Below are positions 1-8,678 of a stretch of DNA of 64,000 nt, piece by piece (within the stretch, counting starts at the first letter, position 1; every line of letters begins with the position of its first letter). The notes under the pieces are model-generated. The model worked only from the letters and a program-made list of their open reading frames with translations, had not been told where the DNA came from and did not search any database. The stretch is from a virus, in IMG/VR virus record IMGVR_UViG_3300005825_000057, positions 37,534 through 101,533 of that record. One strand, 5' to 3'. Position numbers and translations under genes: made by a program.

Positions 1-485
1 AATCCCCAAGTCTTATCATCTTCGGGAGCTTCATTCATCTTCTCTAAGCAATTGTGGAAAGCCACTTTGATTGCTTGGACCTTGGCAAAATAAGTAATTT
101 TATCAAGAAGATATTCTCTAGTTTCTAATCCGGGGACGTAATACTCGTAAAGAGTGTGAAGCTCGCCCGTAAAATAAATTTGAATTGCCTTTTCTCTTTC
201 CTTGAGCTTATTTTGCAATTCATTGTGTAAAATCCATTTGTCGGGAATTACTCTGTGTTTGTCGAAATATTCAAACAAAAGAGAACAAATTGTGACATGA
301 GATTCTGTCGAAAAATACATTGGCTTGATCTTATCCACACTCTGAACGAGCATGAAATGATCGGTAAGCAACATTCCCAGCAATTTTTTCTGGAATGTTT
401 CGTCCCAAGCAAACTTGGTTTGAGTAACATCAGGGTCAGTCAAACTTTCCAGCTTTGCTTGTTCTTCAGGAGATAATTCACGCAT
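1..485 (-). CDS. Replicative helicase N-terminus, DnaB-like (partial)
   Basis: Open minus-strand frame from an ATG at 485 running off the left edge; 161 residues are visible. The N-terminus (DETFQKKLLGMLLTD, then IKPMYFSTESH) resembles the N-terminal domain of phage DnaB/gp41-type replicative helicases, which unwind DNA ahead of the polymerase. The ATPase motifs lie outside the window, so the family is inferred from this domain and from the downstream position in a minus-strand run with the DNA polymerase. The start is 5 bp past the Nudix stop. Confidence 0.6.
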   Translation of the reverse strand, partial: MRELSPEEQAKLESLTDPDVTQTKFAWDETFQKKLLGMLLTDHFMLVQSVDKIKPMYFSTESHVTICSLLFEYFDKHRVIPDKWILHNELQNKLKEREKAIQIYFTGELHTLYEYYVPGLETREYLLDKITYFAKVQAIKVAFHNCLEKMNEAPEDDKTWG

Positions 486-490
486 AAGTT

Positions 491-976
491 TTACCCATTT
501 ATAAAGGGCGTCTCAATTGGCAATTCAATAGAAATCTTGTGATGATCTACACCAACACTCGACTCCTGATCTGTAATTCGCCAGCCCTTAACTTCCATCT
601 TTAGTAATGGAATTATTATACGCAAATTAGGCATCAAACGGTAGTCATCTTTTATATCTTCCCAAGCATACCAAGCAACTTTTTCAATTTCTTCTGCTCT
701 AGGCTTTGGTTGCTTGTAATAATTCATTTCTGCGAGGAAGCAATGCACCACGCAATCGTTGCCAATAATCTCTCCCATCAATGTCATTTTGTCGGCAGGC
801 CATCCTGCCTCTTCTTGTAATTCACGCTCGGCAGCTTCTTGGGGAGATTCACCTTCTTCGACTTTTCCGCCTACAAGATTAAGTCTTCCTTTTTGCCATG
901 CGGGTTTTTCTTTGAGAACCAATAGGGTTATGTTGGTTTTCCAAGGACGCACATGAATCAAAACGTATTCTTTCAT
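491..976 (-). CDS. Nudix hydrolase
   Basis: 161 aa. A complete Nudix box (G-x5-E-x7-REL-x-EE-x-G-W) lies at about residues 37-59, starting GKVEEGE and ending EEAGW. Nudix enzymes hydrolyse nucleoside diphosphates linked to another moiety; substrate cannot be read from sequence. Phage members often clean up damaged nucleotides or cap-like structures. Its 5' end overlaps the upstream glycosyltransferase by 4 bp, implying translational coupling in the replication-side minus operon. Confidence 0.9.
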   Translation of the reverse strand: MKEYVLIHVRPWKTNITLLVLKEKPAWQKGRLNLVGGKVEEGESPQEAAERELQEEAGWPADKMTLMGEIIGNDCVVHCFLAEMNYYKQPKPRAEEIEKVAWYAWEDIKDDYRLMPNLRIIIPLLKMEVKGWRITDQESSVGVDHHKISIELPIETPFING

Positions 977-1830
977 TTTTTCCTCAAAAGCAATTTTTTA
1001 GGCAAGAATGTCTTTCGTTCTTGTTGTACCGGAGTTGGCAACTCCATAGTTTTTGGCACATCTATCTTGGGATATTCTTTGTGAAAAAAATTCAACCAGT
1101 TATGAGAGAGAGTATGGAATATCTTGGTCGGCCCTCGATAAAATTCTTTCTCGACATGCGCAGAATCAAAATACACATAATCAAGCTCGTGATCCAGAGC
1201 AAATAATGTAAAAGCCAATTCTTCTCGTCCAGTTGCGTTTTGACTTACTTGATGTATCCATTCACCCATAGGGTGAATTTTCTTTTTAAGACTCAAGCAG
1301 TAATCATAAACCTCTTCGCCATATTTTCGCAAAAGATGGTTGTTAAACAAAACTACCCCAGAATTGAAAGAACGAATTGATTTGTTCTTCCAATTGGTGG
1401 GGTAGTGATCGCCAAAAGTATTTGTGGTGGCGGCAAAATCAACGTCTTTGTAAATATCAAAAAGACAAGTTATGTCGCCAAAAATAAAAGTATCCGAGTC
1501 AATAAGAATAACTCGTTCGTGCGGACATTCTGCAAAAACAATCCGCTGAGCAGAAAAATAACCCTTCTCTTCTTTTAAATCCAAATCATGATAAATTTTC
1601 AATTCGATATTGAGACTTTTACAAAGTTCAAAAAATTCCTGCTTCTCAACAAGTCGAATGTGACGATCAAGAGTGTCTTTATTTGTAATGCCACGACTAT
1701 CTCGGCAATTATCTTCAACAAAATAAATCGTGACCGGCAGGGTTGGATTGTGCTGACGTAAGGTTCGTAAGCTGTAGGATGCCATTGTCAAATAAAATGG
1801 CTCTTCATTTAAAACATAAACTGCTTGCAT
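973..1830 (-). CDS. Glycosyltransferase, GT8-like (GT-A fold)
   Basis: 285 aa. The N-terminus MQAVYVLNEEPFYL followed by a DSDT motif (LIDSDTFIFGD, about residue 100) fits a GT-A glycosyltransferase in which the DxD binds the metal and sugar nucleotide. Later residues contain FNSGVVLFNN, typical of GT8 enzymes. It may decorate phage DNA, virion or host surface; the acceptor is unknown. First gene of the trio ending in the helicase. Confidence 0.75.
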   Translation of the reverse strand: MQAVYVLNEEPFYLTMASYSLRTLRQHNPTLPVTIYFVEDNCRDSRGITNKDTLDRHIRLVEKQEFFELCKSLNIELKIYHDLDLKEEKGYFSAQRIVFAECPHERVILIDSDTFIFGDITCLFDIYKDVDFAATTNTFGDHYPTNWKNKSIRSFNSGVVLFNNHLLRKYGEEVYDYCLSLKKKIHPMGEWIHQVSQNATGREELAFTLFALDHELDYVYFDSAHVEKEFYRGPTKIFHTLSHNWLNFFHKEYPKIDVPKTMELPTPVQQERKTFLPKKLLLRKK

Positions 1831-1991
1831 ATTTTAATCCCAAAGTACAAGAGAATGTGAGACTGCAACACTAGGGAGTTCTATAAAACAATAAATTCTA
1901 ATTTTTAACTTTTTAAACTAACATCAACATATAAAATAAAGTATCCCTCGGCAATCCACTACCCCATTCTCAAACAATTATAGGGGAAAAA

Positions 1992-2582
1992 TCACAAAGC
2001 ACAAATTGCATTGTTATTTGTTTGACCCAAATAGTCGTACTCAGACAAAGAAACCTGACCGGCTCGAATTACTTTTTCTTTAGTAATCTTTTTACCCATG
2101 TTTTTCTGTCCGTTCCAAACAATAGCTTTGCAATATGTAGCAAACTTAGAATCAATTCTAAGGGGTGCATCCCTCATCGGTCTTTGAGCCTTGGGAACAA
2201 TTTTTTTGACAATTCGATCCAACATCAATTCTTGATGCGGACCAAACTTCTGTCGGTTTGCTCCATGTCGAGTTCTGTTGGCCCACAAGTCCATCAAATT
2301 AGCCACAATTCTTGAAAGGAATTTATCTTTGGCAGAATACTTCTTAGCCAAAGTCAAACAACTCTCAATATAAGTTTGACGCTTATAGTAAGAGCCTGCT
2401 CGAATTATGGAAAGTTGTAGTTCTTGGTTTATGTCATCAAAGTCATCAGTGTAGTTGTTTCTGGAATTCTTTTTTTGAAGTTGGTGGGCAGCGTAAAAAC
2501 AAAGTTTACCAAAGCTGTCATTAAGGTCTGCAAATTCATTATTGGTTATCGGGAAATTAACGCATATATCCTTCATATTCAT
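1992..2582 (-). CDS. Unknown protein between polymerase and glycosyltransferase
   Basis: 196 aa, not recognised. The ATG overlaps the polymerase stop (ATGA), so it is translated with the polymerase. Residues DDINQELQLSIIRAGSYY and later FATYCKAIVWNG faintly recall sigma-factor region 2 (the FsTYa..wIrq motif), but the spacing between the two stretches is wrong for a canonical sigma factor. A sigma-like transcription factor is one possibility; I do not assign it. Confidence 0.7.
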   Translation of the reverse strand: MNMKDICVNFPITNNEFADLNDSFGKLCFYAAHQLQKKNSRNNYTDDFDDINQELQLSIIRAGSYYKRQTYIESCLTLAKKYSAKDKFLSRIVANLMDLWANRTRHGANRQKFGPHQELMLDRIVKKIVPKAQRPMRDAPLRIDSKFATYCKAIVWNGQKNMGKKITKEKVIRAGQVSLSEYDYLGQTNNNAICAL

Positions 2583-3898
2583 TCCTTTTTGATTACATTT
2601 TTTAATTCATTGAGATTTCTGCCTGCTTTGCATGAAACTTTCAACTTTAAGCCGGGACATAACTCGCTTTCAGAAGAAAGTGCAAAGATCGCCTTTTGGT
2701 AAATTTCCTTCCAATTCTCCTTTGACGCATACACCATGTATCCATCGTGAACGTGGTAGGCCAATTTAGTCATAGGGACCAAGGCATAATAAAGTTGGAT
2801 TAGTTTTTCTAAGCAAATAATTGAGGCGGGAGATTGAACGCAAAAATTGCGAACTCTGTATTCTTTACCCTCGAAATAACGGCGTTTGCCAAATATGTCA
2901 TCAGCATAGCCTCTTTCTTTGACCTGATCTTGATAAGCCTGTATCCAAGCTAGAGCAGTCGGGAAAAGTTCATGGATTCGATTAACAATCGCTTCGGCTG
3001 TCGCTTCGGCAATTTTAAGTCTATCAGCCAGTGTATGGGCTGACATCCCATATATAATCGGCAAGAAGAATTTTTTGCATTTATCTCTTGCTTCTTTTAA
3101 ATTAGTCTGTTCACCAATTATTTTTTCATATAAAGCAAAATATACATCATTTGCTTTACAAAGTTCATTTAATAGCGGGTCTTTAGTCAACCACGCCAAC
3201 ATAAAAACTTCCATGCTGTTAAAATCAAAATACATGAAAAAATTCTCATGCAAAGGTTTTAACGCATTTTTCTTTTCCACGGTAAGGTTGTGGGGCACAT
3301 ACCCGTGGCTATAAGCCTTGTGACATAACAACCGCCCATTCTCTTGCCCATCAATTTCATAATAAGCATAAGCCTTATTTTCAATATCCGAATCGAGAAT
3401 GCCTACGGTTTCAAGATGTGGTAAAACCTGAGTCATCAAGGGCAGGTGAATATTTTTATATATCTTTGAAGATTCTTTGTAATTTGGCTCAGCAATAACT
3501 TTTTTCATTCGAGCTAGAGCTTCGCCCAAACTTTTTGGTGCTTGATTTTTAATTCCCAGATATGATTCGATTATTTTCAAATCAATAATTGCAGCATCAC
3601 AAAAAATTGGCTTTCCGGTTTTCGCCAAAATATAACTTGCGAAATTTTTCCAATTCCAAGTTACAATCCTAGCGCCCTTGGCCAAAAGGTTGAATCTCGT
3701 GATCTGACAGAAACGATTCAAATCCTCTTCCTCGTTAATTGCAAGCGAATAAGACTTTCCACCAGTTGCGTGAATATGCAAAAAATTCTCAGACTTTACA
3801 CTAAAGTCCAAGATTTCTGGATCAAATATAAAAAGACAATTTTGTGTTTCCAAATCTCCAAGAAACTCGGAAAACTTCAAGTAGTCCATTTGGCGCAA
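2579..3898 (-). CDS. DNA polymerase, family A
   Basis: 439 aa. Motif A is FDFNSMEVFMLAW, the O-helix motif B is KFFLPIIYGMSAHTLADRL and motif C is YHVHDGYMV, in the order of the family-A palm and fingers. The first 150 residues look like a degenerate 3'-5' exonuclease fold (DEDD residues not convincing), so proofreading may be absent or encoded elsewhere. Motif C is odd: family-A enzymes have HDE, here it is HDG, so one conserved acidic residue is missing. Far shorter than E. coli Pol I. Presumed replicative polymerase; transcribed away from the non-coding region. Confidence 0.9.
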   Translation of the reverse strand: MRQMDYLKFSEFLGDLETQNCLFIFDPEILDFSVKSENFLHIHATGGKSYSLAINEEEDLNRFCQITRFNLLAKGARIVTWNWKNFASYILAKTGKPIFCDAAIIDLKIIESYLGIKNQAPKSLGEALARMKKVIAEPNYKESSKIYKNIHLPLMTQVLPHLETVGILDSDIENKAYAYYEIDGQENGRLLCHKAYSHGYVPHNLTVEKKNALKPLHENFFMYFDFNSMEVFMLAWLTKDPLLNELCKANDVYFALYEKIIGEQTNLKEARDKCKKFFLPIIYGMSAHTLADRLKIAEATAEAIVNRIHELFPTALAWIQAYQDQVKERGYADDIFGKRRYFEGKEYRVRNFCVQSPASIICLEKLIQLYYALVPMTKLAYHVHDGYMVYASKENWKEIYQKAIFALSSESELCPGLKLKVSCKAGRNLNELKNVIKKE

Positions 3899-4573
3899 CC
3901 ATTTTAATCTTCGTGATCTTAGAAAAACCTAAAGTTAAGTATATCTTCGAGAATGTATTTAAGCAAGTACAATTTGCCAATTTATTCTCTTCTCTACTAT
4001 ACTCTATTCTTCTCTATTATTTATCCATAGGTACTTCTCTATGATATGCGCACACCGAGTCGCCGGTTAAGTTATACTTATTTAAAAGAATAAATACTAT
4101 AGAATAGATTTATTTCTTTTTGTTTTAGTAGAGGGAGAAAAACTTTCTACTAAAACACAAGCATAACATAACCCTAGTCCATAGATTTCTCTATGGAGAG
4201 TCAGTGTACCCAATAAAAAATGCAGCAACCAAACCCAAGACTAGATCGCTTTCTCGTCAAAAAGCGAATGGCTTTTTTGTCTAATCTAGGCACACCTACA
4301 CTGCTGAGCCGGATGATTCTCGTGGATCAATCCTGATACCTGTCAAGGCGCTCGGTTTTTTCACCCAAATTTCTTCAAAGGGGTACTCGTGAATACTTTT
4401 TGAATGGGAAGAAACGGTAACTAGCCGTTTATACCTTTCGGTAATTTAGAGCTTCCATCTCAGTTTATTTTTAAGTAGAGTGACGAGGCTAGAGTCAATA
4501 TAGCAAAATATTTGCGTTGTTCAACCCCTGAATCATAAATATTTGGATTGATCTTTTCTGCGCATGAGGTACA
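3899..4573. other. Structured non-coding region between divergent gene blocks
   Basis: About 675 bp without a convincing gene, between the minus-strand polymerase block and a plus-strand block. It holds four TTCTCTA repeats (3990, 4010, 4035, 4187), an 11-bp hairpin GTTTTAGTAGA/TCTACTAAAAC (4122-4132 with 4146-4156), a 7-bp CCATAGA/TCTATGG hairpin (4179-4196), and mutually exclusive hairpins at 4246-4277. Divergent promoter region, replication origin and leader RNA are all plausible; nothing in sequence alone separates them. Confidence 0.6.
4246..4277 (+). terminator. Alternative hairpins, possible attenuator
   Basis: TCGCTTT (4246-4252) can pair with AAAGCGA (4261-4267), or AAAAAGC (4259-4265) can pair with GCTTTTT (4271-4277), which ends in a T run like an intrinsic terminator. 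The two share bases so only one can form, the layout of an attenuator. CTAGA/TCTAG (4241-4245/4285-4289) can close the whole element. Confidence 0.45.
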
Positions 4574-5302
4574 ATGGCCAAAAATAAGAATCCCAATTTT
4601 TCTGAGGACGAAGATATGCCCCTTCTTGATGCAATTGCGTATTATGGCATGGATTCTATGGAATCTGCTGCCTATAAATTGAGCATTATCTGGGTAGAAA
4701 AGAGCAGAAAGTTTTTTCCTGATTACGAGCATGGCCGAATCAAAAAAGGTGATCCTCGAAAATCTTTGATGTTTAAAGTATGTTACAAATTAGTCCGAGA
4801 AACACAAGGGATTTTAAAAGAAGAAGATTATCCCTTGTACGTCCGGGCACAATTGGATATATTGAGAAATATAAACATGGGCAGTGAGCATCCCCTTATT
4901 GACCCAAACTGTCTTGTTGGCGAAAAAGCGTGGAAACGCTGGAAATTGTGGAAGAAAAAATATGATTGCGTTGTTGAACAAAAAGGCTTCAATATCAAAA
5001 TTACGATTTCATCCCAAAAAATCGTGGAAGCGCTTGAAAAAACAAAAGAGTTTATTTTCAAAACTCTCGGTGCCGAACCATCCATCGAACGCTACAAAGA
5101 AGCAATCATCAACAAAAATTTGTTCCGATGGATTAACTTTGGGAAAATCTCGCCGTATTATCTCGTTATGTCGCCGTACATTAAACAACTTGTGTCTGAA
5201 GAAGATTTGAAAAAAATCAATTTCGACCTTGAAGTTTATAAACCCTGTGCTACCAATGAAATATTGGCCCTTTTCAAAGAAAAGTTCAAATATGAGTTCT
5301 GA
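4574..5302 (+). CDS. Unknown protein, 242 aa
   Basis: Not recognised. Mixed charged protein with an acidic N-terminus (FSEDEDMPLLDAIAYYG), a basic tryptophan-rich middle (WKRWKLWKKKYD) and no signal peptide or membrane segment. First plus-strand gene after the non-coding region, 12 bp ahead of the next gene, so probably the head of a three-gene unit. Confidence 0.75.
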   Translation: MAKNKNPNFSEDEDMPLLDAIAYYGMDSMESAAYKLSIIWVEKSRKFFPDYEHGRIKKGDPRKSLMFKVCYKLVRETQGILKEEDYPLYVRAQLDILRNINMGSEHPLIDPNCLVGEKAWKRWKLWKKKYDCVVEQKGFNIKITISSQKIVEALEKTKEFIFKTLGAEPSIERYKEAIINKNLFRWINFGKISPYYLVMSPYIKQLVSEEDLKKINFDLEVYKPCATNEILALFKEKFKYEF

Positions 5303-5314
5303 AAGAGTGTCAAA

Positions 5315-5662
5315 ATGGCAGTCAAAAACCGATCTGTCGAATGTGATTGTGGAGAATTATTCCACGAAAACAATAAAGGCGAATTAACTGGCAATTTGAT
5401 CTACTCGCCTTGGCGACTTAAACACAATAAAGTTCGTCAGACAAAATCTGCAAATCAATGCGATATTATGCTTTGTATATTTGAGCGTGCTGTAGGATGC
5501 GCCAAATGCAAGCAAGAAATATTTCGTGACAAGAAACAGTATGAGATTACCCCGCCAATAGGCAAAGAAGATTTGCCCATCACTTCGTATTCATCTAAAG
5601 AATACGTTTACTCGGATAAAACAGAATTCGTAGAGCCAACAGAAGATTCTACAAAAGCATAA
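5315..5662 (+). CDS. Unknown Cys-containing protein
   Basis: 115 aa. CDCGELFH near the N-terminus and CAKCKQEIF at about residues 62-70 could together form a zinc site. Length and frame are conserved between tightly packed neighbours. Function unknown. Confidence 0.7.
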   Translation: MAVKNRSVECDCGELFHENNKGELTGNLIYSPWRLKHNKVRQTKSANQCDIMLCIFERAVGCAKCKQEIFRDKKQYEITPPIGKEDLPITSYSSKEYVYSDKTEFVEPTEDSTKA

Positions 5663-5669
5663 ATATTTT

Positions 5670-6449
5670 ATGCTAAAGCTCCCACAAACAAAAATATGGG
5701 TCAGAAGAACAGAAGATTGGTCAATTATGACCAATGATAAACTTATCAATCAAATTGAAAGCAAATCTCTGAATCGTCCATATGCTAATCCAAATAAATA
5801 TATTCAAAATGTTGTATTGTGGAATAATACAATGAATATTAGTTATTTTGCATATAGACAAGAAATTAAAGACATAGCATTTAAGAGTTTTTCAGCCACT
5901 AAATTAAAAACAATAGTTGGAAATTTTACCTTCATTGATGCAATTAAAAATTCTATAACCCTTCCTACTGACGACGATGATTGGTATCATCCAAATATAG
6001 CAGATTACACAGAAGAATGTTTTCAAAATCCAAAAATCAAAATGGTATTCTGGCAGGCATGGATTTATCATTTGAGTAAAAATTCAACTTATGATAAGAA
6101 GAATTTTTTTACATTCACAGAAAGACATGGTAAGTGGATGGCAAGTAATGGATATGCTATAAGAACAAATGAATTTAGCAAATTACATTGCCACATAAGA
6201 AATAGATTAGACGATTATGCTCCCAATGAGGTTATTTATATTGATAAGCCGCTTAGTATTTGGGTGCAAAATCCAGCATCTATTTGGGAATTGCAAAGTT
6301 TCGATCTTGATATTAAATTGACTGAATGGGAGCCTATACCAAAAGAATTGATGTGGGCCGAAGAATATATTGAAAAATCTTACCAAAGCACACAACAAAT
6401 AAAAAAGGCACCTTTCGGTGCCCTTAATCAGCTTATGCAGCCAATTTGA
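5670..6449 (+). CDS. Possible glycosyltransferase-like protein
   Basis: 259 aa. A TDDDDWYHPN motif at about residues 99-108 resembles the DDD nucleotide-sugar site of some GT-A transferases. Lys/Asn rich, more AT-rich than its neighbours. No membrane segment. Its 3' end runs over the terminator of the convergent minus gene. Confidence 0.55.
   Translation: MLKLPQTKIWVRRTEDWSIMTNDKLINQIESKSLNRPYANPNKYIQNVVLWNNTMNISYFAYRQEIKDIAFKSFSATKLKTIVGNFTFIDAIKNSITLPTDDDDWYHPNIADYTEECFQNPKIKMVFWQAWIYHLSKNSTYDKKNFFTFTERHGKWMASNGYAIRTNEFSKLHCHIRNRLDDYAPNEVIYIDKPLSIWVQNPASIWELQSFDLDIKLTEWEPIPKELMWAEEYIEKSYQSTQQIKKAPFGALNQLMQPI
6401..6424 (-). terminator. Intrinsic terminator for the minus gene
   Basis: GGCACC-TTTC-GGTGCC (6407-6422). 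Read on the minus strand the stem is followed by six T residues (A6 at 6401-6406). It sits inside the 3' end of the plus-strand gene ending at 6449. Confidence 0.8.
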
Positions 6450-6675
6450 TTCCAAAGAGTTGACCACTCTCAATTAGCTTCTTGAGATAGGCCGCTTCCG
6501 AACCCATGCGGGTAAATTGATCGCCGTGTTTGCCGGTTACAAATGGTGTTCCACCATGTTTGCCGACTGGCAAATAAATTGTTTTTTGTTCGTTGGTGAC
6601 TTCCAGCTTTTCCGAAGCTGTTTGGAACGCATTACCTGCGTGCAATAGGTCGATTTCAAAAGTTACTGTGTACAT
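6433..6675 (-). CDS. Small unknown protein, 80 aa
   Basis: 80 aa (MYTVTFEIDLLHAGNAF...), not recognised. Convergent with and overlapping the previous gene by 17 bp; followed by a clear terminator, which supports it as expressed. Confidence 0.65.
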   Translation of the reverse strand: MYTVTFEIDLLHAGNAFQTASEKLEVTNEQKTIYLPVGKHGGTPFVTGKHGDQFTRMGSEAAYLKKLIESGQLFGIKLAA

Positions 6676-6709
6676 ATTCCCTCCTTAATGGCTTACATTA
6701 TATATGCAT

Positions 6710-7189
6710 TTAAGATTCAAGTTGTTTTAGGCAAACCAAGACTTCGGTTAAATATTCCTTAACTGCCTTGTAAGTGCCCGGAGCCGTCTGTTCTGAATTC
6801 CCTGCTATATTAAGTGTTTCTATATTGTTTTCTATTACCCATTTTGCCACTTCTTTTGGTGTAATGGGTGTAGCTAAATTTACATCAATATGTGGTTTGT
6901 CATACTTGACAATTGCTTTTAAAGTGCATTTTTCACCAGCCGACCCAAAATTAAATGCTAAACGAATTGTGCCGTCAGCATCTTGCACATTTTTGTGGGT
7001 TCGGGGGACATAGCTTTCAGACGCATGTTCTTCGATTCCAAAAAGTTTGGCATAATCTGGTTTTGGTCCTTCAAGGGTTTTGAATCCTTTTGGCATACTT
7101 CCACCTGTAGCCAAACCAGATTTCTTTGCTACGACCAACCCAGCTATATCGGCACCAGTTTGACCGCCAGAAATCATTTTTTTGAGCAT
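6710..7189 (-). CDS. Circularly permuted YpsA/SLOG-like protein
   Basis: The chosen ATG at 7189 has GGAAG 5 bp upstream; a TTG four codons earlier is less likely. ISGGQTGAD at the N-terminus, GSMPKG, and LNIAGNSEQTAPG near the C-terminus match the circularly permuted YpsA (putative molybdenum carrier) family, a Rossmann-like nucleotide-binding fold of the SLOG superfamily. Ligand unknown; nucleotide or NAD-derivative sensing is possible. Lies 1 bp after the thioredoxin gene in a minus operon. Confidence 0.75.
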   Translation of the reverse strand: MLKKMISGGQTGADIAGLVVAKKSGLATGGSMPKGFKTLEGPKPDYAKLFGIEEHASESYVPRTHKNVQDADGTIRLAFNFGSAGEKCTLKAIVKYDKPHIDVNLATPITPKEVAKWVIENNIETLNIAGNSEQTAPGTYKAVKEYLTEVLVCLKQLES

Positions 7190-7190
7190 G

Positions 7191-7745
7191 TTATCTTCCA
7201 AAAAGCCATGACAAGAATCCTTGGCTCTTACCCCAACGACCCATCACCCAATTGATAAAATCTTCTGGGTCTTTATATCCTGACCCATCACGCAATGTGT
7301 TTTCGTCTTTGTCAATCAAAACATAAGCTGGAATGCCACGAACAGAATACTTGCGAGCAATGTCTTTTCTGTTGTCTGTATCCACATAAATTTCAATGAT
7401 ACCTGCTTCGGCAACAGTTTTGATTACTTTATCGTTGCTCAAGGTCTGGCTTTTTAGTTTTGTACACCAGCCACACCACTTGGCACCAAACACAACAAGA
7501 ACCTTTTTATCAGTTCTTTTGGCTTCTGCCAAGGCTTGTTCATAACTTGTGATTTGAATGGGTATATTCTCAATCGGCGGCTGTACAATTGGAGGTTGAA
7601 CAGGATTGGGATTGTTGTTTTGTACATTTTCCCAAATGTTATTCTGTGGCCCAGAATGATTGAAACTTTCTTTGCTAAAGTAAATTGCGGCGACCAGTAA
7701 CAATAAACCGGCAATGACAAAATTTAGGATATTCTTCTTAAACAT
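7191..7745 (-). CDS. Membrane-anchored thioredoxin-like protein
   Basis: 184 aa. One N-terminal membrane segment (NFVIAGLLLLVAAIYF), a Pro-rich linker, then a thioredoxin fold with active site WCGWC at about residues 99-103 and the cis-proline loop RGIPAYV. The orientation suggests a periplasm-facing or membrane-tethered disulphide reductase/isomerase. Overlaps the carbamoyltransferase by 8 bp. May be a redox partner of the FTR-like protein at 26.6 kb, but that is inference. Confidence 0.88.
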   Translation of the reverse strand: MFKKNILNFVIAGLLLLVAAIYFSKESFNHSGPQNNIWENVQNNNPNPVQPPIVQPPIENIPIQITSYEQALAEAKRTDKKVLVVFGAKWCGWCTKLKSQTLSNDKVIKTVAEAGIIEIYVDTDNRKDIARKYSVRGIPAYVLIDKDENTLRDGSGYKDPEDFINWVMGRWGKSQGFLSWLFGR

Positions 7746-8628
7746 GGTTTAGTAACTCCATTAGTATCGCTATTCGTATATATAGACCGTTTCTAATTTG
7801 TTTGTCCTTAAAGACAGCACGGCTATCCTCATCCACATCCGTATCTATTTCACTTCGCCTCGGAAGAGGATGCAAAATTCTTGCGTTATTACTCAATTTT
7901 TTAACCAAGTTTTTTGTTAAAATGGGGTATTTGATTTCTCCGACATCCCCAAATCTTTCATCTTGAATTCTGGTCATGTAAATAACGTCTACATCTAATC
8001 TATCTTCAATATTTTCTATATAATTTCCAAATTCTTCTTGATATTTGAAGTCATAATTTTCACATTTGGCAGGGCAGAAAACAATTTCGTTGTTTTCGTA
8101 AAGTTCAAGAAGTTGAACAAGGGAACGAATAGTGCGGCTATTTTTTAGGTCGCCACAAAAAAGAACTTTGAGATTATCTGTTCTGCCAAATTCTTTGTGA
8201 ATAGTTAACATATCCAACATCGCTTGGGTTGGATGTTCATCGCTGCCATTCCCAGCATTTATGATTGGAACGGTAGCGGCATTTACTTCGTGAATCCAAT
8301 TTTGATCTGGATGTCTAAAGACTATCACATCTGAATATTGAGATAGAGTATAAAAAGTGTCACGGATAGTTTCGCCTTTTCTTAAAGAAGAAGAGGCTGA
8401 TGCGTCAGCAGCAGTGATGACTTTGCCGCCGAGCCATAACATGGCTGATTCAAAAGAAAGCCTCGTTCTTGTAGATGCTTCTCCAAAGAACGAGGCCATA
8501 GTTTTATTTGAAAAGAATTTAGGGTATCTCCAAGGATGGTAAAATATCTTTTCTACTTCCTTGGCCGTCTCGATCAGATTATCAATCTTCTCACGGTCCA
8601 GTTGCTTCACCGACAAGAAGTTTTTCAT
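7738..8628 (-). CDS. pyrB: Aspartate carbamoyltransferase catalytic chain
   Basis: 296 aa from ATG 8628 (GGAG 10 bp upstream; a TTG start at 8655 is possible). Transfers carbamoyl from carbamoyl phosphate to aspartate, the committed step of pyrimidine synthesis. Motifs: STRTRLSFE (carbamoyl phosphate), LRKGE loop, HPTQ, HPLPR. Length fits a complete catalytic chain; no regulatory chain is seen nearby. Ornithine carbamoyltransferase is less likely because the aspartate-loop pattern is ATCase-like. Confidence 0.88.
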   Translation of the reverse strand: MKNFLSVKQLDREKIDNLIETAKEVEKIFYHPWRYPKFFSNKTMASFFGEASTRTRLSFESAMLWLGGKVITAADASASSSLRKGETIRDTFYTLSQYSDVIVFRHPDQNWIHEVNAATVPIINAGNGSDEHPTQAMLDMLTIHKEFGRTDNLKVLFCGDLKNSRTIRSLVQLLELYENNEIVFCPAKCENYDFKYQEEFGNYIENIEDRLDVDVIYMTRIQDERFGDVGEIKYPILTKNLVKKLSNNARILHPLPRRSEIDTDVDEDSRAVFKDKQIRNGLYIRIAILMELLNHV

Positions 8629-8678
8629 TTCATGGGTTCTCCAAGATGAGTCCAAAACTGTTTATTTATAACATTTTT

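Noticed and set aside
1992-2582. Sigma-factor assignment for the 196-aa protein
   Set aside because: Two short resemblances in the wrong spacing; not enough for a call.
4534-5668. CATAAATATTT motifs as T4-type late promoters
   Set aside because: Only two copies, one touching a start codon; not found before the virion genes.
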